Position numbers and translations under genes: made by a program
Notes under the pieces: model-generated
Told to the model about the DNA's origin: nothing
What the model saw: the letters and a program-made list of their open reading frames with translations, nothing else
Databases searched by the model: none
NCBI RefSeq assembly: GCF_016881005.1
Contig: NZ_JACOPV010000011.1
Location: 62,001 to 126,000, forward strand
Source: Pseudomonas arcuscaelestis
GTDB taxonomy: Bacteria; Pseudomonadota; Gammaproteobacteria; Pseudomonadales; Pseudomonadaceae
Reading direction: 5' to 3'
Length of the DNA: 64,000 bases
Shown: one piece after another, positions 43,852 through 52,637 of the stretch
Position numbering within the stretch: position 1 is the stretch's first letter
Layout of the letters: each line of letters begins with the position of its first letter

Positions 43852-44475
43852 TTACGCCGGGGTCAAGCACTCAGGCCCATTGAGCTTGGGATCGTTGACA
43901 AAGTTGGCCAGCACGCGCTCTCGTAAAGGTGCCTGGGCGCTGGCCAGTAACTCGTACAGGCGCGCCACGGGTGTTTGCGGGTCCAGCCATGCTGCTTGAC
44001 CGGCGGCATCGAGAATCAACGGCCGACGCTGGTTCACCGCAGCCTGAGTTACCACCGCAGTGCTCAGCCAGACCTGGTCCTGCACCGGGTAGGCCTCCCA
44101 GATCGCGGCAAAAAACAACGAAGAGCCTTCTCCAGGCGTCAGCCAATAGGGCCTTTTGCGCACCGTACCGCGCCATTCGTAAAAGCCGTTGGCCGGCATC
44201 AGGCACCGACGCAGGCGAAAGGCCTCGCGAAACATCGGCTGCTCTGCCAAGGTTTCGGCCCGGGCATGCGCAGGCGTTCGCGACAAATCCGTCAACCAGG
44301 CCGGGGTCAGTCCCCAGCGTGCGCGGGCAAGTTCCGCCTGACCTTGCTCCCCATTTCGCTGGATCAGTACCGAAGCGCCGGGAGAAATATTCCATTGAGC
44401 CTGCTGGTCGGCCGGAAACCCCGGCAATGCAGCAAAGGCAGGCGACCATCTAAACAGCGCGTAACGTCCACACAT
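43852..44475 (-). CDS. SRAP (HMCES/YedK) family protein with substituted active-site residues
   Basis: SRAP proteins cross-link to abasic sites in single-stranded DNA through Cys2. This 207-residue member keeps Cys2 (MCGRYAL) and the Glu of NGFYEW (E100). The YedK Asn75 position (INAR-x-ET) reads HARAET here (H70), and the His160 position (IHDRRPL) reads VNQRRPL (N148). These are the two other catalytic residues and appear exchanged. It may be a diverged paralogue with altered chemistry. Neighbours downstream are two small conserved genes. Confidence 0.87.
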   Translation of the reverse strand: MCGRYALFRWSPAFAALPGFPADQQAQWNISPGASVLIQRNGEQGQAELARARWGLTPAWLTDLSRTPAHARAETLAEQPMFREAFRLRRCLMPANGFYEWRGTVRKRPYWLTPGEGSSLFFAAIWEAYPVQDQVWLSTAVVTQAAVNQRRPLILDAAGQAAWLDPQTPVARLYELLASAQAPLRERVLANFVNDPKLNGPECLTPA

Positions 44476-44488
44476 GGGGGATAAAGAC

Positions 44489-44749
44489 CTAGCAAATCAG
44501 GGTTCCCGGAATGTGCTCCGGTTCGTCGCCAGCCAGTGGCTGAGCACTATTGTACGCGGCGATCATCTGCCGTGCGTACTCAGCCTGGTCATCCGCAACC
44601 GCCAGCGCCAGTAAGCCCTGCATCGGTAGGTCGCCCATGGCGCCCATCAGGTCACGGCCGATCAAGTGAACCTTGACCCCTTCACTTTCGAGCATGCCAA
44701 TCAGCATTTCGGCTTCCAACAGGCTTTCCGGCTCGTAAATTCGCTGCAT
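44489..44749 (-). CDS. DUF2007 family small protein
   Basis: An 86-residue protein of the signal-transducing DUF2007 type (MQRIYEPESLLEAEMLIGML), with a ferredoxin-like fold related to PII-like domains. It overlaps the upstream CPXCG gene by one base (TGATG), so they are coupled. The function is unknown. Confidence 0.82.
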   Translation of the reverse strand: MQRIYEPESLLEAEMLIGMLESEGVKVHLIGRDLMGAMGDLPMQGLLALAVADDQAEYARQMIAAYNSAQPLAGDEPEHIPGTLIC

Positions 44750-44931
44750 CAGTCGTTCTCACCGTAAACATCCAGCATCCACTCCTCCCCGTGCACTTGC
44801 AGCACGAAGCGGATCGGCTTGCAGCAAACCTGACAGTCTTCGATGTATTGCTGATCGCCACCGGACAGGTCCACCGTTGTCTCGACTTCTTCACCACAAT
44901 AAGGGCAATCGTAGATCGCAGTTTCCAGCAT
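44749..44931 (-). CDS. CPXCG-motif small cysteine-rich protein
   Basis: A 60-residue zinc-ribbon-like protein with CPYC (residues 9-12) and CQVC (about 34-37), probably binding one zinc. Such CPXCG proteins are conserved in gammaproteobacteria without a known role. It is the first gene of a short operon with the DUF2007 gene. Confidence 0.85.
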   Translation of the reverse strand: MLETAIYDCPYCGEEVETTVDLSGGDQQYIEDCQVCCKPIRFVLQVHGEEWMLDVYGEND

Positions 44932-45052
44932 CGCGGCCTCCCGAGTGACTTGTGCGTATAATTGCCGGTCTATTTACAGGACCTGCGCGTGTTCGAGCCG
45001 TTTTTCGAAGCCCGGTCCTACCTATTACCCTAGCCGTTTCCAACAAGAGAGC

Positions 45053-46219
45053 ATGATGGGCGAATTCGATGCCATCCGACCGTACAACGACGCTGAGGTC
45101 CCTGCCGTTCTGGCACGCCTGCTCAGCGACCCGGCATTTCTCGATATCCTCACCCACTTCCGCTTCCCGCGCGCTGCCGGGGCCTTTGGCTGGTTGCTCA
45201 AGCCGCTGATCGCCCGACGCCTGCGCAAAGAGTTTGCTGGCGTTACCTGCGTTTCGACCCTGCAGGACAAAGTCGAGTACTACGTCGACCATACCATCGA
45301 GCGGGCAACCGACGGGGTTACCTACACCGGCGTCGAGCTGCTCAAGTCCGGGACCGCCTATTTGTTCCTGGCTAACCACCGCGACATCGTCATGGACCCG
45401 GCGTTCGTCAATTACGCGGTGTACCACGCCGGCCTGCCTACGCCGCGGATCGCCATCGGTGACAACCTGCTGCAAAAGCCGTTCGTCAGCGACATGATGC
45501 GCCTGAACAAGAGCTTCATCGTTCATCGTTCAATCAGCGGACGGCGGGAAAAGCTTGCCGCTTACCAATTGCTTTCAGCCTATATCAACCATTCGATCCG
45601 CAACGACGGCCAGTCGATCTGGATCGCCCAAGCCGAAGGCCGGGCCAAGGATGGTGACGATCGAACTGATTCAGCAATCCTGAAAATGTTCCACATGAGT
45701 CGCAAGGACGAGCCCTTCGGCGCGGTTATTCAGTCGCTGAACCTGAGCCCGGTGTCGATCAGCTATGAATACGATCCCTGCGATCAGGCCAAGGCTCGCG
45801 AGCTGTACATTCGCGCCACTACCGGCACCTACACCAAGGCACCGGGCGAGGATGACCTGAGCATCGCCCAGGGCATAACCGGCTACAAGGGACGTGTACA
45901 CATCAACTTCGCGCCGCCGGTAACGACGTTCTTCGAAGATACCAAGCAGCTGGCAGTGGAGATCGACCGGCAGATTCTTGCGGGCTATCGACTGTTTCCG
46001 GTGCACTACCTGGCTTATGCACAGTGGGCGGATGCCGACCCGCAATTGCAGGTGCCGACGGCCGACAAGGTGTTCCCGGCCCAAGAGCTGGATCGCGCCC
46101 AGGCCGAATGGCAGCGTCGCCTGGACGCCTGCCCGGTGGAACAGCGCCCGTACCTGGTACAGCAGTACGCCACACCCGTGCGTAACCAGTACCGGGTCAA
46201 GGCAGGTTTGGCGCTCTAA
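45053..46219 (+). CDS. Glycerol-3-phosphate/lysophospholipid acyltransferase-like protein
   Basis: A 388-residue protein with LPLAT motifs NHRDIVMDPAF (H-x4-D) and WIAQAEGRAKDG, the layout of a PlsB/PlsC-related acyltransferase. It is probably membrane associated and acts on phospholipid precursors. Two adjacent ATGs (45053 and 45056) follow AAGAGAG; either could be used. The longer frame from 44945 has no ribosome site. Confidence 0.82.
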   Translation: MMGEFDAIRPYNDAEVPAVLARLLSDPAFLDILTHFRFPRAAGAFGWLLKPLIARRLRKEFAGVTCVSTLQDKVEYYVDHTIERATDGVTYTGVELLKSGTAYLFLANHRDIVMDPAFVNYAVYHAGLPTPRIAIGDNLLQKPFVSDMMRLNKSFIVHRSISGRREKLAAYQLLSAYINHSIRNDGQSIWIAQAEGRAKDGDDRTDSAILKMFHMSRKDEPFGAVIQSLNLSPVSISYEYDPCDQAKARELYIRATTGTYTKAPGEDDLSIAQGITGYKGRVHINFAPPVTTFFEDTKQLAVEIDRQILAGYRLFPVHYLAYAQWADADPQLQVPTADKVFPAQELDRAQAEWQRRLDACPVEQRPYLVQQYATPVRNQYRVKAGLAL

Positions 46220-46260
46220 CGATTACCTGGAGACGGCGGTGGGGCGTGAAGCAGCCCCAT

Positions 46261-46521
46261 TCACACCCAGGTGCTGAACCAGGACAGCAGCAAGGCCAGC
46301 GCCAGGAAGGCAAAGCCCAGGATGTAGTAGAAGCGGTTGATGCGCAGGGTCATGCCATCAACCACCGCCTCGTCGCTCGGGGCCTTGGCCACTGCCAGCG
46401 CTTCACGACGTCGTGCGCTGTGCAACAGCAGGCCGCCAGGGCAGGTAATCAGCAGTGCCAGCAGGTTGATCAACTTGGCCGGATGGGCAGCGATCAGCCC
46501 CCAGAACATTTGCAACGACAT
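46261..46521 (-). CDS. Small membrane protein, unknown function
   Basis: An 86-residue protein with two hydrophobic segments (about 15-34 and 64-84) and a charged loop between. GAGGTG precedes the ATG at 46521. I do not recognise a family. It is convergent with the acyltransferase gene. Confidence 0.65.
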   Translation of the reverse strand: MSLQMFWGLIAAHPAKLINLLALLITCPGGLLLHSARRREALAVAKAPSDEAVVDGMTLRINRFYYILGFAFLALALLLSWFSTWV

Positions 46522-46669
46522 TTACAGCACCTCGAAAAGCGACATTCCACCGGCGCGCATTTTACCCAAGCGTCACCTTGTGTCCCGGTTTTTTCGACCA
46601 ACGACGATCATCGTCACGCCAATATCATCCGGATACATCGCCCCAAGCGGCCTGAATTCACCTACAAAA

Positions 46670-46702
46670 AAGCCCGATGACTGCCACACAGTCATCGGGC
46701 TT
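46670..46702. terminator. Bidirectional rho-independent terminator
   Basis: AAGCCCGATGACTG-CCACA-CAGTCATCGGGCTT, a 14-bp perfect stem with A-run on the left and T-run on the right, downstream of the YajG-like gene on the minus strand. Confidence 0.92.
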
Positions 46703-46727
46703 TTTCAGGTGTACTGGCTTAGCGGGC

Positions 46728-47312
46728 TTATTCGCCGAGGATTTGGCCGATTGCCTGGTCCTTGAACAGACGGGTAAGCGCGTCGCTGAGGACATCACCA
46801 ACCAGTTTGGTGTTGGTTTCCTGGTTTGGCGCCATACCGAAGCGCTGGTCCAGGGAGGCACCATAGCGGCCACTGTAACGACGGTTGGCATTGGCAACGT
46901 CGGCCTTGAAGGTAGCACCAATGGTGGCCTCGGTGACGTACATGCCTTCTTTTGGCGACTGATACTTGAGCTCTGCCAGGGTCACGGTCAGCTGCGGGGC
47001 GTTGTAGGCGTTCGGCGTAGGGGTAAAGCCCAGCAGGCGCACCGCTGCTTCTGCCTGAGCTTGCAGCTTGGGCAGGATATCGTTGCCGGTCACTGTGATA
47101 GCGCTGGTTTCAGGGTACAGGCCGCCGCGGGTGCCCAGGGTTTGCGACGCGCGACCGTCGACCACCTTGACCACTACCGGCTGGCCATGGCCTACCGGCG
47201 CGAGCTGGGCGGTGAGTTTTGGTTGCGGGCTGAGTTGTTGCGGGCTGTGGGCACAACCGACCAGGGTCAGACTGGTCACCGCGATCAAACCGAACAACAA
47301 ACGTTGCAACAT
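46728..47312 (-). CDS. YajG-family lipoprotein
   Basis: A 194-residue lipoprotein with lipobox LVGC (Cys20), then a YajG-type body (VVVKVVDGRASQTLGTRGG). Outer-membrane location is likely. The ATG at 47312 has GGAGAG six bases upstream; the ATG two codons earlier touches it. Function is unknown; in E. coli yajG lies next to ampG. Confidence 0.82.
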   Translation of the reverse strand: MLQRLLFGLIAVTSLTLVGCAHSPQQLSPQPKLTAQLAPVGHGQPVVVKVVDGRASQTLGTRGGLYPETSAITVTGNDILPKLQAQAEAAVRLLGFTPTPNAYNAPQLTVTLAELKYQSPKEGMYVTEATIGATFKADVANANRRYSGRYGASLDQRFGMAPNQETNTKLVGDVLSDALTRLFKDQAIGQILGE

Positions 47313-47489
47313 GCTCATCTCTCCAGAATAGGCAGCAAAGGCCGCCAGTATACCCAGCGCAGCGCGGCCCAGCCATCGCTGTGCCATTAGCGTATGAGAC
47401 AGGCAAGCGCGGCGGCGGTTCGTTGTCACAATCGTTTAATGACCCCACCGCTATGCTGGCGTCGAGAACACTTGAAGAGGTAGACCGCC

Positions 47490-47723
47490 ATGTCCAACTT
47501 CTGGACTTCACTGCTGACCCGCCGCCCCATGCGTAACTTCGCGCACCTGGATGCTCAGGGTATTTGCCTGGCGTTCAAGCAGTGTGCCGATCAGCCTGCT
47601 GTCGGCAATTGGGTGCAAATCAACGAAATCTGCCTGACCTGGCTCAATCGCCCGCTGCCCTCTAGCGCACGGGTTTGCGCGCGTCCTCGCGGCAACTTAC
47701 TACAGCGCAGCCTGGCCGCCTGA
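47490..47723 (+). CDS. Small conserved protein, unknown function
   Basis: A 77-residue cytosolic protein with GAGGTAGACCGCC before the ATG. It has codon use like its neighbours and no recognisable domain, signal or membrane segment. Called a gene because of the ribosome site and codon pattern. Confidence 0.55.
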   Translation: MSNFWTSLLTRRPMRNFAHLDAQGICLAFKQCADQPAVGNWVQINEICLTWLNRPLPSSARVCARPRGNLLQRSLAA

Positions 47724-48328
47724 GCCGTGCATCAATAAAAGTCGCTAATAAAGATCATTTCTGCCCGAGACATCGTTATAATCTCCCCCCGATTATAAGG
47801 ACGTCTCCTGATCGGGCCTCGCAGCACCGCCAATGTTCACCATTCGGCATCCTCCGCACCGCCCACAGAGAGCCTTCCACACAGGTCTTGCACCAGCCAG
47901 TGCCAGCATCATTCGGCCCTCTGCTCTGCCTGAACCTGCCGGGTCTGCCATCGCGCAGCCCTTTTTGAGGTTCACGACTCCAAAAGAGCGTGAAAAAACG
48001 GGTTTTCACAACTTCACGAGAGTGTGGCGAGCAATGAACAGTCTGGCATGTGCAAAAGCACCTAAAGTGTCCCTAGCAGCCCTGAACAGCTGGCAACAGC
48101 TCTCTTCCAGGATGAGAGCCTGAGGCCGGTCCATAACGCACGACGGACACCTTGACCATAAGTCGAATTGCCGCATCGGTCTTAAAATGCGTTCATAAGC
48201 AACGCAAAGCCCGTTTGGCGGTGTCCGCTGAAGTTGCAAAAACTGCGAAGAATCGGACATGGCGATCCTGGCTAGGCCAGAGATCCTATGCTGTCAATTT
48301 GGTGCTGTAGATTTTGGAGACGCGTTAA
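47724..48328. other. 605-bp gap upstream of mqo
   Basis: Contains a hairpin with a C-rich loop (47776-47798) and presumably the mqo promoter. Two weak frames (47833-48123 plus and 48006-48260 minus) have no ribosome site or recognisable family. An unannotated small RNA is possible but not shown. Confidence 0.6.
47776..47798. repeat. Inverted repeat TTATAATC with C-rich loop
   Basis: TTATAATC, loop TCCCCCC, GATTATAA: perfect 8-bp arms. TATAAT within the left arm is also an ideal -10 box on the plus strand (47777-47782). Confidence 0.85.
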
Positions 48329-49834
48329 ATGGCGCAGAACGAAGCAGTCGATGTGGTATTGGTAGGGGCAGGCATCATGAGTGCCACCCTGGCCGTACTG
48401 CTCAAGGAACTCGACCCGGCTATCAAGCTGGAAGTCGTCGAGTTGATGGATTCGGGTGCCGCGGAAAGTTCCAACCCGTGGAACAACGCCGGGACCGGCC
48501 ATGCCGGGCTGTGTGAACTGAACTACACGCCGCAGGCCGCCGACGGCAGCATCGACATCAAGAAAGCGGTGCTCATCAATACTCAGTTCGAAGTGTCCCG
48601 GCAGTTCTGGGCCTACCTGAGCAAGAAAGGCGCATTCAGCTCGCCACGGGCGTTCATCAACCCCGTTCCACACCTGAGCTACGTCGAAGGTGAAAAAGGC
48701 GTCGACTTCCTCAAGAAGCGCTTCGAGCTGCTCAAGCAGCATCACGCCTTCGCCGAGATGGAATACACCGAAGACAAATCGGTAATGAATGACTGGATGC
48801 CGCTGATGATGCCGGGTCGCCCTGCCGACCAGACTATCGCCGCCACCCGTGTCATGAAAGGTACCGATATCAACTTCGGCGCCCTGACCAACAAGCTGCT
48901 CAAGCACCTGGCAAGCACGCCGGATGCCCAGGTCAAGTACTGCAAGCGCGTGACTGGCCTGCGCCGTAACGGCAGCGGCTGGACCGTCAGCATCAAGGAC
49001 GTTAACAGCGGCAGCAGCCGTGAAGTGGATGCCCGCTTCGTGTTCCTCGGCGCCGGTGGTGCTGCACTGCCATTGCTGCAGCAGTCGGGCATTGAAGAGA
49101 GCAAGGGCTTCGGTGGCTTCCCGGTCAGCGGTCAGTGGCTGCGTTGCGACAACCCGGAAGTGGTCAAGAAGCACCAGGCCAAGGTCTATAGCCAGGCCGC
49201 TGTTGGCTCGCCACCGATGTCGGTACCACACCTGGATACCCGTGTCGTCGACGGCAAGACTTCGCTGCTGTTCGGCCCTTATGCCGGGTTTACCACCAAG
49301 TTTCTCAAGCACGGCTCGTTCCTCGACCTGCCGCTGTCGGTGCGCATGGGCAATATCGGCCCGATGCTCGCCGTGGCCCGCGATAACATGGACCTGACCA
49401 AATACCTGGTCAGCGAAGTGATGCAGTCGATGGAGCAGCGTCTTGACTCCCTGCGCCGCTTCTACCCTGAAGCGAAAGCCGAGGACTGGCGCCTGGAAGT
49501 GGCGGGGCAACGCGTTCAGATCATCAAGAAAGACCCGAAAAAAGGCGGCGTCCTGCAGTTTGGTACCGAACTGGTATCAGCCAAGGACGGTACCTTGGCC
49601 GCACTGCTGGGGGCTTCCCCAGGTGCATCGGTGACTGTATCGATCATGCTAGACCTGATCGAGCGCTGCTTCCCCGACCAGACCAAGGGTGCCTGGGCCG
49701 CCAAGCTCAAGGAAATTTTCCCGGCCCGGGAAAAAGTCCTGGCTACCGACGCTGCCCTGTATCACAAGATCAGCGTGCAAAACGACGAGGCCCTGGGCCT
49801 GGTCGAAAACAGCCCGGCGCAGCATTACGCGTAA
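48329..49834 (+). CDS. mqo: Malate:quinone oxidoreductase
   Basis: A membrane-associated FAD enzyme of 501 residues that oxidises malate to oxaloacetate and reduces quinone, bypassing NAD-linked malate dehydrogenase in the TCA cycle. The N-terminal FAD motif VVLVGAGIMSATLAVLL and the SSNPWNNAGTGHAG block are typical. TTTTGGAGACG precedes the ATG. P. aeruginosa has mqoB (PA4640) in the same neighbourhood. Confidence 0.96.
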   Translation: MAQNEAVDVVLVGAGIMSATLAVLLKELDPAIKLEVVELMDSGAAESSNPWNNAGTGHAGLCELNYTPQAADGSIDIKKAVLINTQFEVSRQFWAYLSKKGAFSSPRAFINPVPHLSYVEGEKGVDFLKKRFELLKQHHAFAEMEYTEDKSVMNDWMPLMMPGRPADQTIAATRVMKGTDINFGALTNKLLKHLASTPDAQVKYCKRVTGLRRNGSGWTVSIKDVNSGSSREVDARFVFLGAGGAALPLLQQSGIEESKGFGGFPVSGQWLRCDNPEVVKKHQAKVYSQAAVGSPPMSVPHLDTRVVDGKTSLLFGPYAGFTTKFLKHGSFLDLPLSVRMGNIGPMLAVARDNMDLTKYLVSEVMQSMEQRLDSLRRFYPEAKAEDWRLEVAGQRVQIIKKDPKKGGVLQFGTELVSAKDGTLAALLGASPGASVTVSIMLDLIERCFPDQTKGAWAAKLKEIFPAREKVLATDAALYHKISVQNDEALGLVENSPAQHYA

Positions 49835-49844
49835 CGCACCGGCA

Positions 49845-49873
49845 TAAAAAAACGCCCTTCGGGGCGTTTTTTT
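49845..49873 (+). terminator. Rho-independent terminator of mqo
   Basis: AAAAAACGCC-CTTC-GGGGCGTTTTTT, usable in both directions between convergent genes. Confidence 0.93.
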
Positions 49874-49888
49874 ATGCACGCACGTTAA

Positions 49889-50176
49889 TCAGCCACGCGC
49901 CTTGTCGATGATTTCGATGTAGTCAGCGGCGTTGCGCTGGTCCTTGATCACGTCGACGAACGTCTGGCCATGCTCGTCCTTGCCGTCGACATCCAGGCCG
50001 GCCTCAACGAAGAAGCCGACAAAACGCTCGAAGTCATCGATGCGCAGGCCACGATAAGCCTTGATCAGCTTGTGCAGCGAAGGTGAAGTAGCATCCGCCG
50101 GTTCGAACTGCAGGAAGGACTTGATGTAGTCGTCACTGATCTCGTCGCCAATCACTTGCTTCTTGTCTTTACGCAT
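49889..50176 (-). CDS. PA4642-family small protein
   Basis: A 95-residue cytosolic protein matching what I recall of the PA4642 family, conserved in Pseudomonas beside mqo. The start at 50176 has GGAG at spacing 6; upstream in-frame codons form the ribosome site. The function is unknown. Confidence 0.78.
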   Translation of the reverse strand: MRKDKKQVIGDEISDDYIKSFLQFEPADATSPSLHKLIKAYRGLRIDDFERFVGFFVEAGLDVDGKDEHGQTFVDVIKDQRNAADYIEIIDKARG

Positions 50177-50246
50177 TACCGACTCCAACTGAACCATCAC
50201 GGACATTTTCACGGGCCGGCAGTTTACCCCTGCCCGGCACCAGCGC

Positions 50247-50714
50247 TCAACGCGCGCGTACAGCCCCGGTATGCAAATCGGCCCAGACGTGGCCATTGGC
50301 GTAACTGAGGAATTGTACGTAGACCGTGTTGTTGCGCAGCAAATCGATAATCACCTGATATTGGCTCGACGGGTAGTTCAGGCTCAGCACTTTGCGCCTG
50401 TCATCGAACACGGCTTTTTTCAGGCTCTTGCTCTCGGCATCAAAGCTGATCACTACCTGGCTGACCGTAGTCCCCTTGCTCAGCGGCTTGCCCTTGAGGC
50501 GCAGGGTCAAAGGTGATGTCACCGGGATCGGCTGCTGGTTTGACTGACGCTGGTTACCGACGACTACCGAGTAGTCGGTGACCTGGAGCAGTTGCTGGAA
50601 CTCAGGCGCTTCCTGACGCAGGGACAAGTCATCTGGTGGCAGGAACTGACTGTGCAAGGGCGCAGCGGCCAGGGGCATGCTCAGTAGCAGAAGGACAGGG
50701 ACAATCGCACGCAT
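50247..50714 (-). CDS. Exported protein, unknown function
   Basis: A 155-residue protein with a signal peptide (1-18, cleavage near PLAAA). The mature part is beta-rich, without Cys. It is probably periplasmic. By position it matches PAO1 PA4643. No function is known to me. Confidence 0.72.
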   Translation of the reverse strand: MRAIVPVLLLLSMPLAAAPLHSQFLPPDDLSLRQEAPEFQQLLQVTDYSVVVGNQRQSNQQPIPVTSPLTLRLKGKPLSKGTTVSQVVISFDAESKSLKKAVFDDRRKVLSLNYPSSQYQVIIDLLRNNTVYVQFLSYANGHVWADLHTGAVRAR

Positions 50715-50759
50715 GACAGGCTCCTAGAGGCGGCCTGGCACTTTAGCATGGGATGATCA

Positions 50760-50780
50760 TATCGCGGGGCAAGCCCACTG
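50760..50780. repeat. Single REP half-element
   Basis: TATCGCGGGGCAAGCCCACT matches one arm of the REP elements at 11591 and 25604, with no inverted partner. Confidence 0.7.
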
Positions 50781-50797
50781 TTGATGATGCGGGGGAT

Positions 50798-51271
50798 TCA
50801 CTCGAATTGAGCGCGCATCCAGGCGTGGTACTCAGCAACCCCAGGCTCACCCTCGCGCGGCGCCCAGCTCGCCATTTCACCCTCGCCGACCGGACGGTAA
50901 GGACCGGACTTGCATTCAAACATCATGCTATCGGCCGCAAGCACAACCAGGCCATGGTAGGTGCCCGGCGCCAGGTCCACGCCGAGGCAGTCCCCACCGG
51001 CTTCGAGCACCCGCTTGTCCACCACCACACCCTGCTCGTCGAAGATCAGCAGCCCCAACTTGCCACGCAGCACGATCAGGCATTCCGCCTTGTCAGCCGA
51101 CAGATGCCGGTGCGGCGGGATGTAGGTGGAAGGCTGGAGCCCTACCGCCATACGGTGGCAGGGCTCTTCCATGGCGTGGAAATTATGGTGCTGGCGGCCA
51201 CGTGGGTTGGCAGCAGCCTTGCTGGCCAGCTCGGTAAACAACGATTGGTCGAGAAAACCGGGCTGGCGCAT
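50798..51271 (-). CDS. WbuC-family cupin protein
   Basis: A 157-residue protein with the cupin motif PPHRHLSADKAECLIVLRGK and a second block PGTYHGLVVL, as in WbuC, associated with O-antigen loci in other bacteria. It likely binds a metal. It ends or begins 3 bp from hpt on the same strand, being the downstream gene. Confidence 0.8.
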   Translation of the reverse strand: MRQPGFLDQSLFTELASKAAANPRGRQHHNFHAMEEPCHRMAVGLQPSTYIPPHRHLSADKAECLIVLRGKLGLLIFDEQGVVVDKRVLEAGGDCLGVDLAPGTYHGLVVLAADSMMFECKSGPYRPVGEGEMASWAPREGEPGVAEYHAWMRAQFE

Positions 51272-51274
51272 GGG

Positions 51275-51832
51275 TCAGAGCCCCTTGACGGCAAAAATAC
51301 CGTTGGCGTTGCGCCAGTAACCTTTGTAGTCCATGCCGTAACCGAACACGTAACGGTCGATACAGCTCAAACCGCAGAAATCAGCCTTGAGTTCGGCACT
51401 CGCCTTGCGGTCGTGATCCTTGTCGATCAACACAGCGGTGTGCACAGCGCGGGCGCCAGCGTGCTTGCAGAAATCGATGATCGCGCTGAGGGTGTGCCCT
51501 TCGTCGAGAATGTCGTCGATGATCAGTACATCGCGGTCAATGAACGAAACCTCGGGCTTGGCCTTCCAGAACAAATCGCCGCCGCTGGTCTGATTGCGAT
51601 AGCGAGTAGCGTGCAGGTACGAAGCTTCGAGCGGGAACTGCAGGTGGGTCAGCAGCTTGCCGGCGAAGATAAGGCCACCGTTCATCACGCAGAACACCAC
51701 CGGGTTGCGTTCGGCGAGCACGTCGCTGATCTGGGCGCCAACGCGAGCAATGGCGGCCTCTACTTCGGCTTCGTTGTACAGGCAGTCAGCCTCTCGCATG
51801 ACTTGACGGATATGCTCGAGATCAGCGGACAT
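51275..51832 (-). CDS. hpt: Hypoxanthine-guanine phosphoribosyltransferase
   Basis: A 185-residue purine-salvage enzyme joining hypoxanthine or guanine to PRPP. The PRPP-binding motif VLIIDDILDEGHTL is clear. The ATG at 51832 with GGAG upstream is preferred. It is divergent from upp, so purine and pyrimidine salvage genes share one control region. Confidence 0.93.
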   Translation of the reverse strand: MSADLEHIRQVMREADCLYNEAEVEAAIARVGAQISDVLAERNPVVFCVMNGGLIFAGKLLTHLQFPLEASYLHATRYRNQTSGGDLFWKAKPEVSFIDRDVLIIDDILDEGHTLSAIIDFCKHAGARAVHTAVLIDKDHDRKASAELKADFCGLSCIDRYVFGYGMDYKGYWRNANGIFAVKGL

Positions 51833-51996
51833 GGCGCTCTCCAGGGGGCTGCAAATGAGAAAAGCGGGCAAAGGTACGCATCCCAGGGCATCAGATCAAG
51901 CATTTATGGACTAACGTCCAGATTGCCTAGAGGACACACACGGCTGAATAGATTAATCTACCGCGGTTTTTTTGCCCGCCCCCCGGAGCTTTTCCT

Positions 51997-52635
51997 ATGC
52001 CTATCCGTGAGATCCGCCATCCGCTGATCCGCCACAAGCTCGGCCTGATGCGCCGCGCTGACATCAGCACCAAGAATTTTCGCGAACTCGCCCAGGAAGT
52101 CGGCACGCTCCTGACCTACGAGGCCACCCAGGACCTGCCACTCGAAACCTACGAGATCGATGGCTGGTGCGGTAAGGTCCAGGTCGAGAAAATCGCCGGT
52201 AAGAAGATTACTGTAGTACCAATCCTGCGCGCAGGCATTGGTATGCTCGAAGGCGTACTCAGCCTGATTCCAGGTGCCAAGGTCAGCGCCGTGGGCGTTG
52301 CTCGCAATGAGGAAACCCTCGAAGCCCACACCTACCTGGAAAAACTTGCCCCGGAAATCGATGAACGCCTGGCGCTGATCATCGACCCGATGCTGGCCAC
52401 GGGCGCGTCGATGGTTGCCACTATCGACCTGCTGAAAAAAGCCGGCTGCAAAGATATCCGTGCGATGGTGCTGGTAGCGGCGCCGGAAGGCATTGACGTG
52501 GTCGAGAAGGCGCATCCGGATGTGCAGATCTACACCGCTTCGGTCGATGAACGCCTGAACGAGCACGGTTATATCATTCCGGGCCTGGGCGATGCTGGCG
52601 ACAAAATCTTCGGCACCAAGCAGAAGGACGCCTGA
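51997..52635 (+). CDS. upp: Uracil phosphoribosyltransferase
   Basis: A 212-residue enzyme converting uracil and PRPP to UMP. N-terminal IREIRHPLIRHKLGLMR and the PRPP motif DPMLATGASM are diagnostic. GGAGC precedes the ATG. The uracil permease gene starts 2 bp after the stop, so uptake and conversion of uracil are co-expressed. Confidence 0.96.
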   Translation: MPIREIRHPLIRHKLGLMRRADISTKNFRELAQEVGTLLTYEATQDLPLETYEIDGWCGKVQVEKIAGKKITVVPILRAGIGMLEGVLSLIPGAKVSAVGVARNEETLEAHTYLEKLAPEIDERLALIIDPMLATGASMVATIDLLKKAGCKDIRAMVLVAAPEGIDVVEKAHPDVQIYTASVDERLNEHGYIIPGLGDAGDKIFGTKQKDA

Positions 52636-52637
52636 AC

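Noticed and set aside
47833..48260. Two frames of 84-96 codons before mqo
   Set aside because: No ribosome site, no recognisable family, atypical composition.
48272..49510. 412-codon minus-strand frame inside mqo
   Set aside because: Antisense shadow of a well-recognised enzyme; no ribosome site.
50753..52027. 424-codon plus-strand frame over the WbuC and hpt genes
   Set aside because: Antisense shadow; both covered genes have diagnostic motifs on the other strand.
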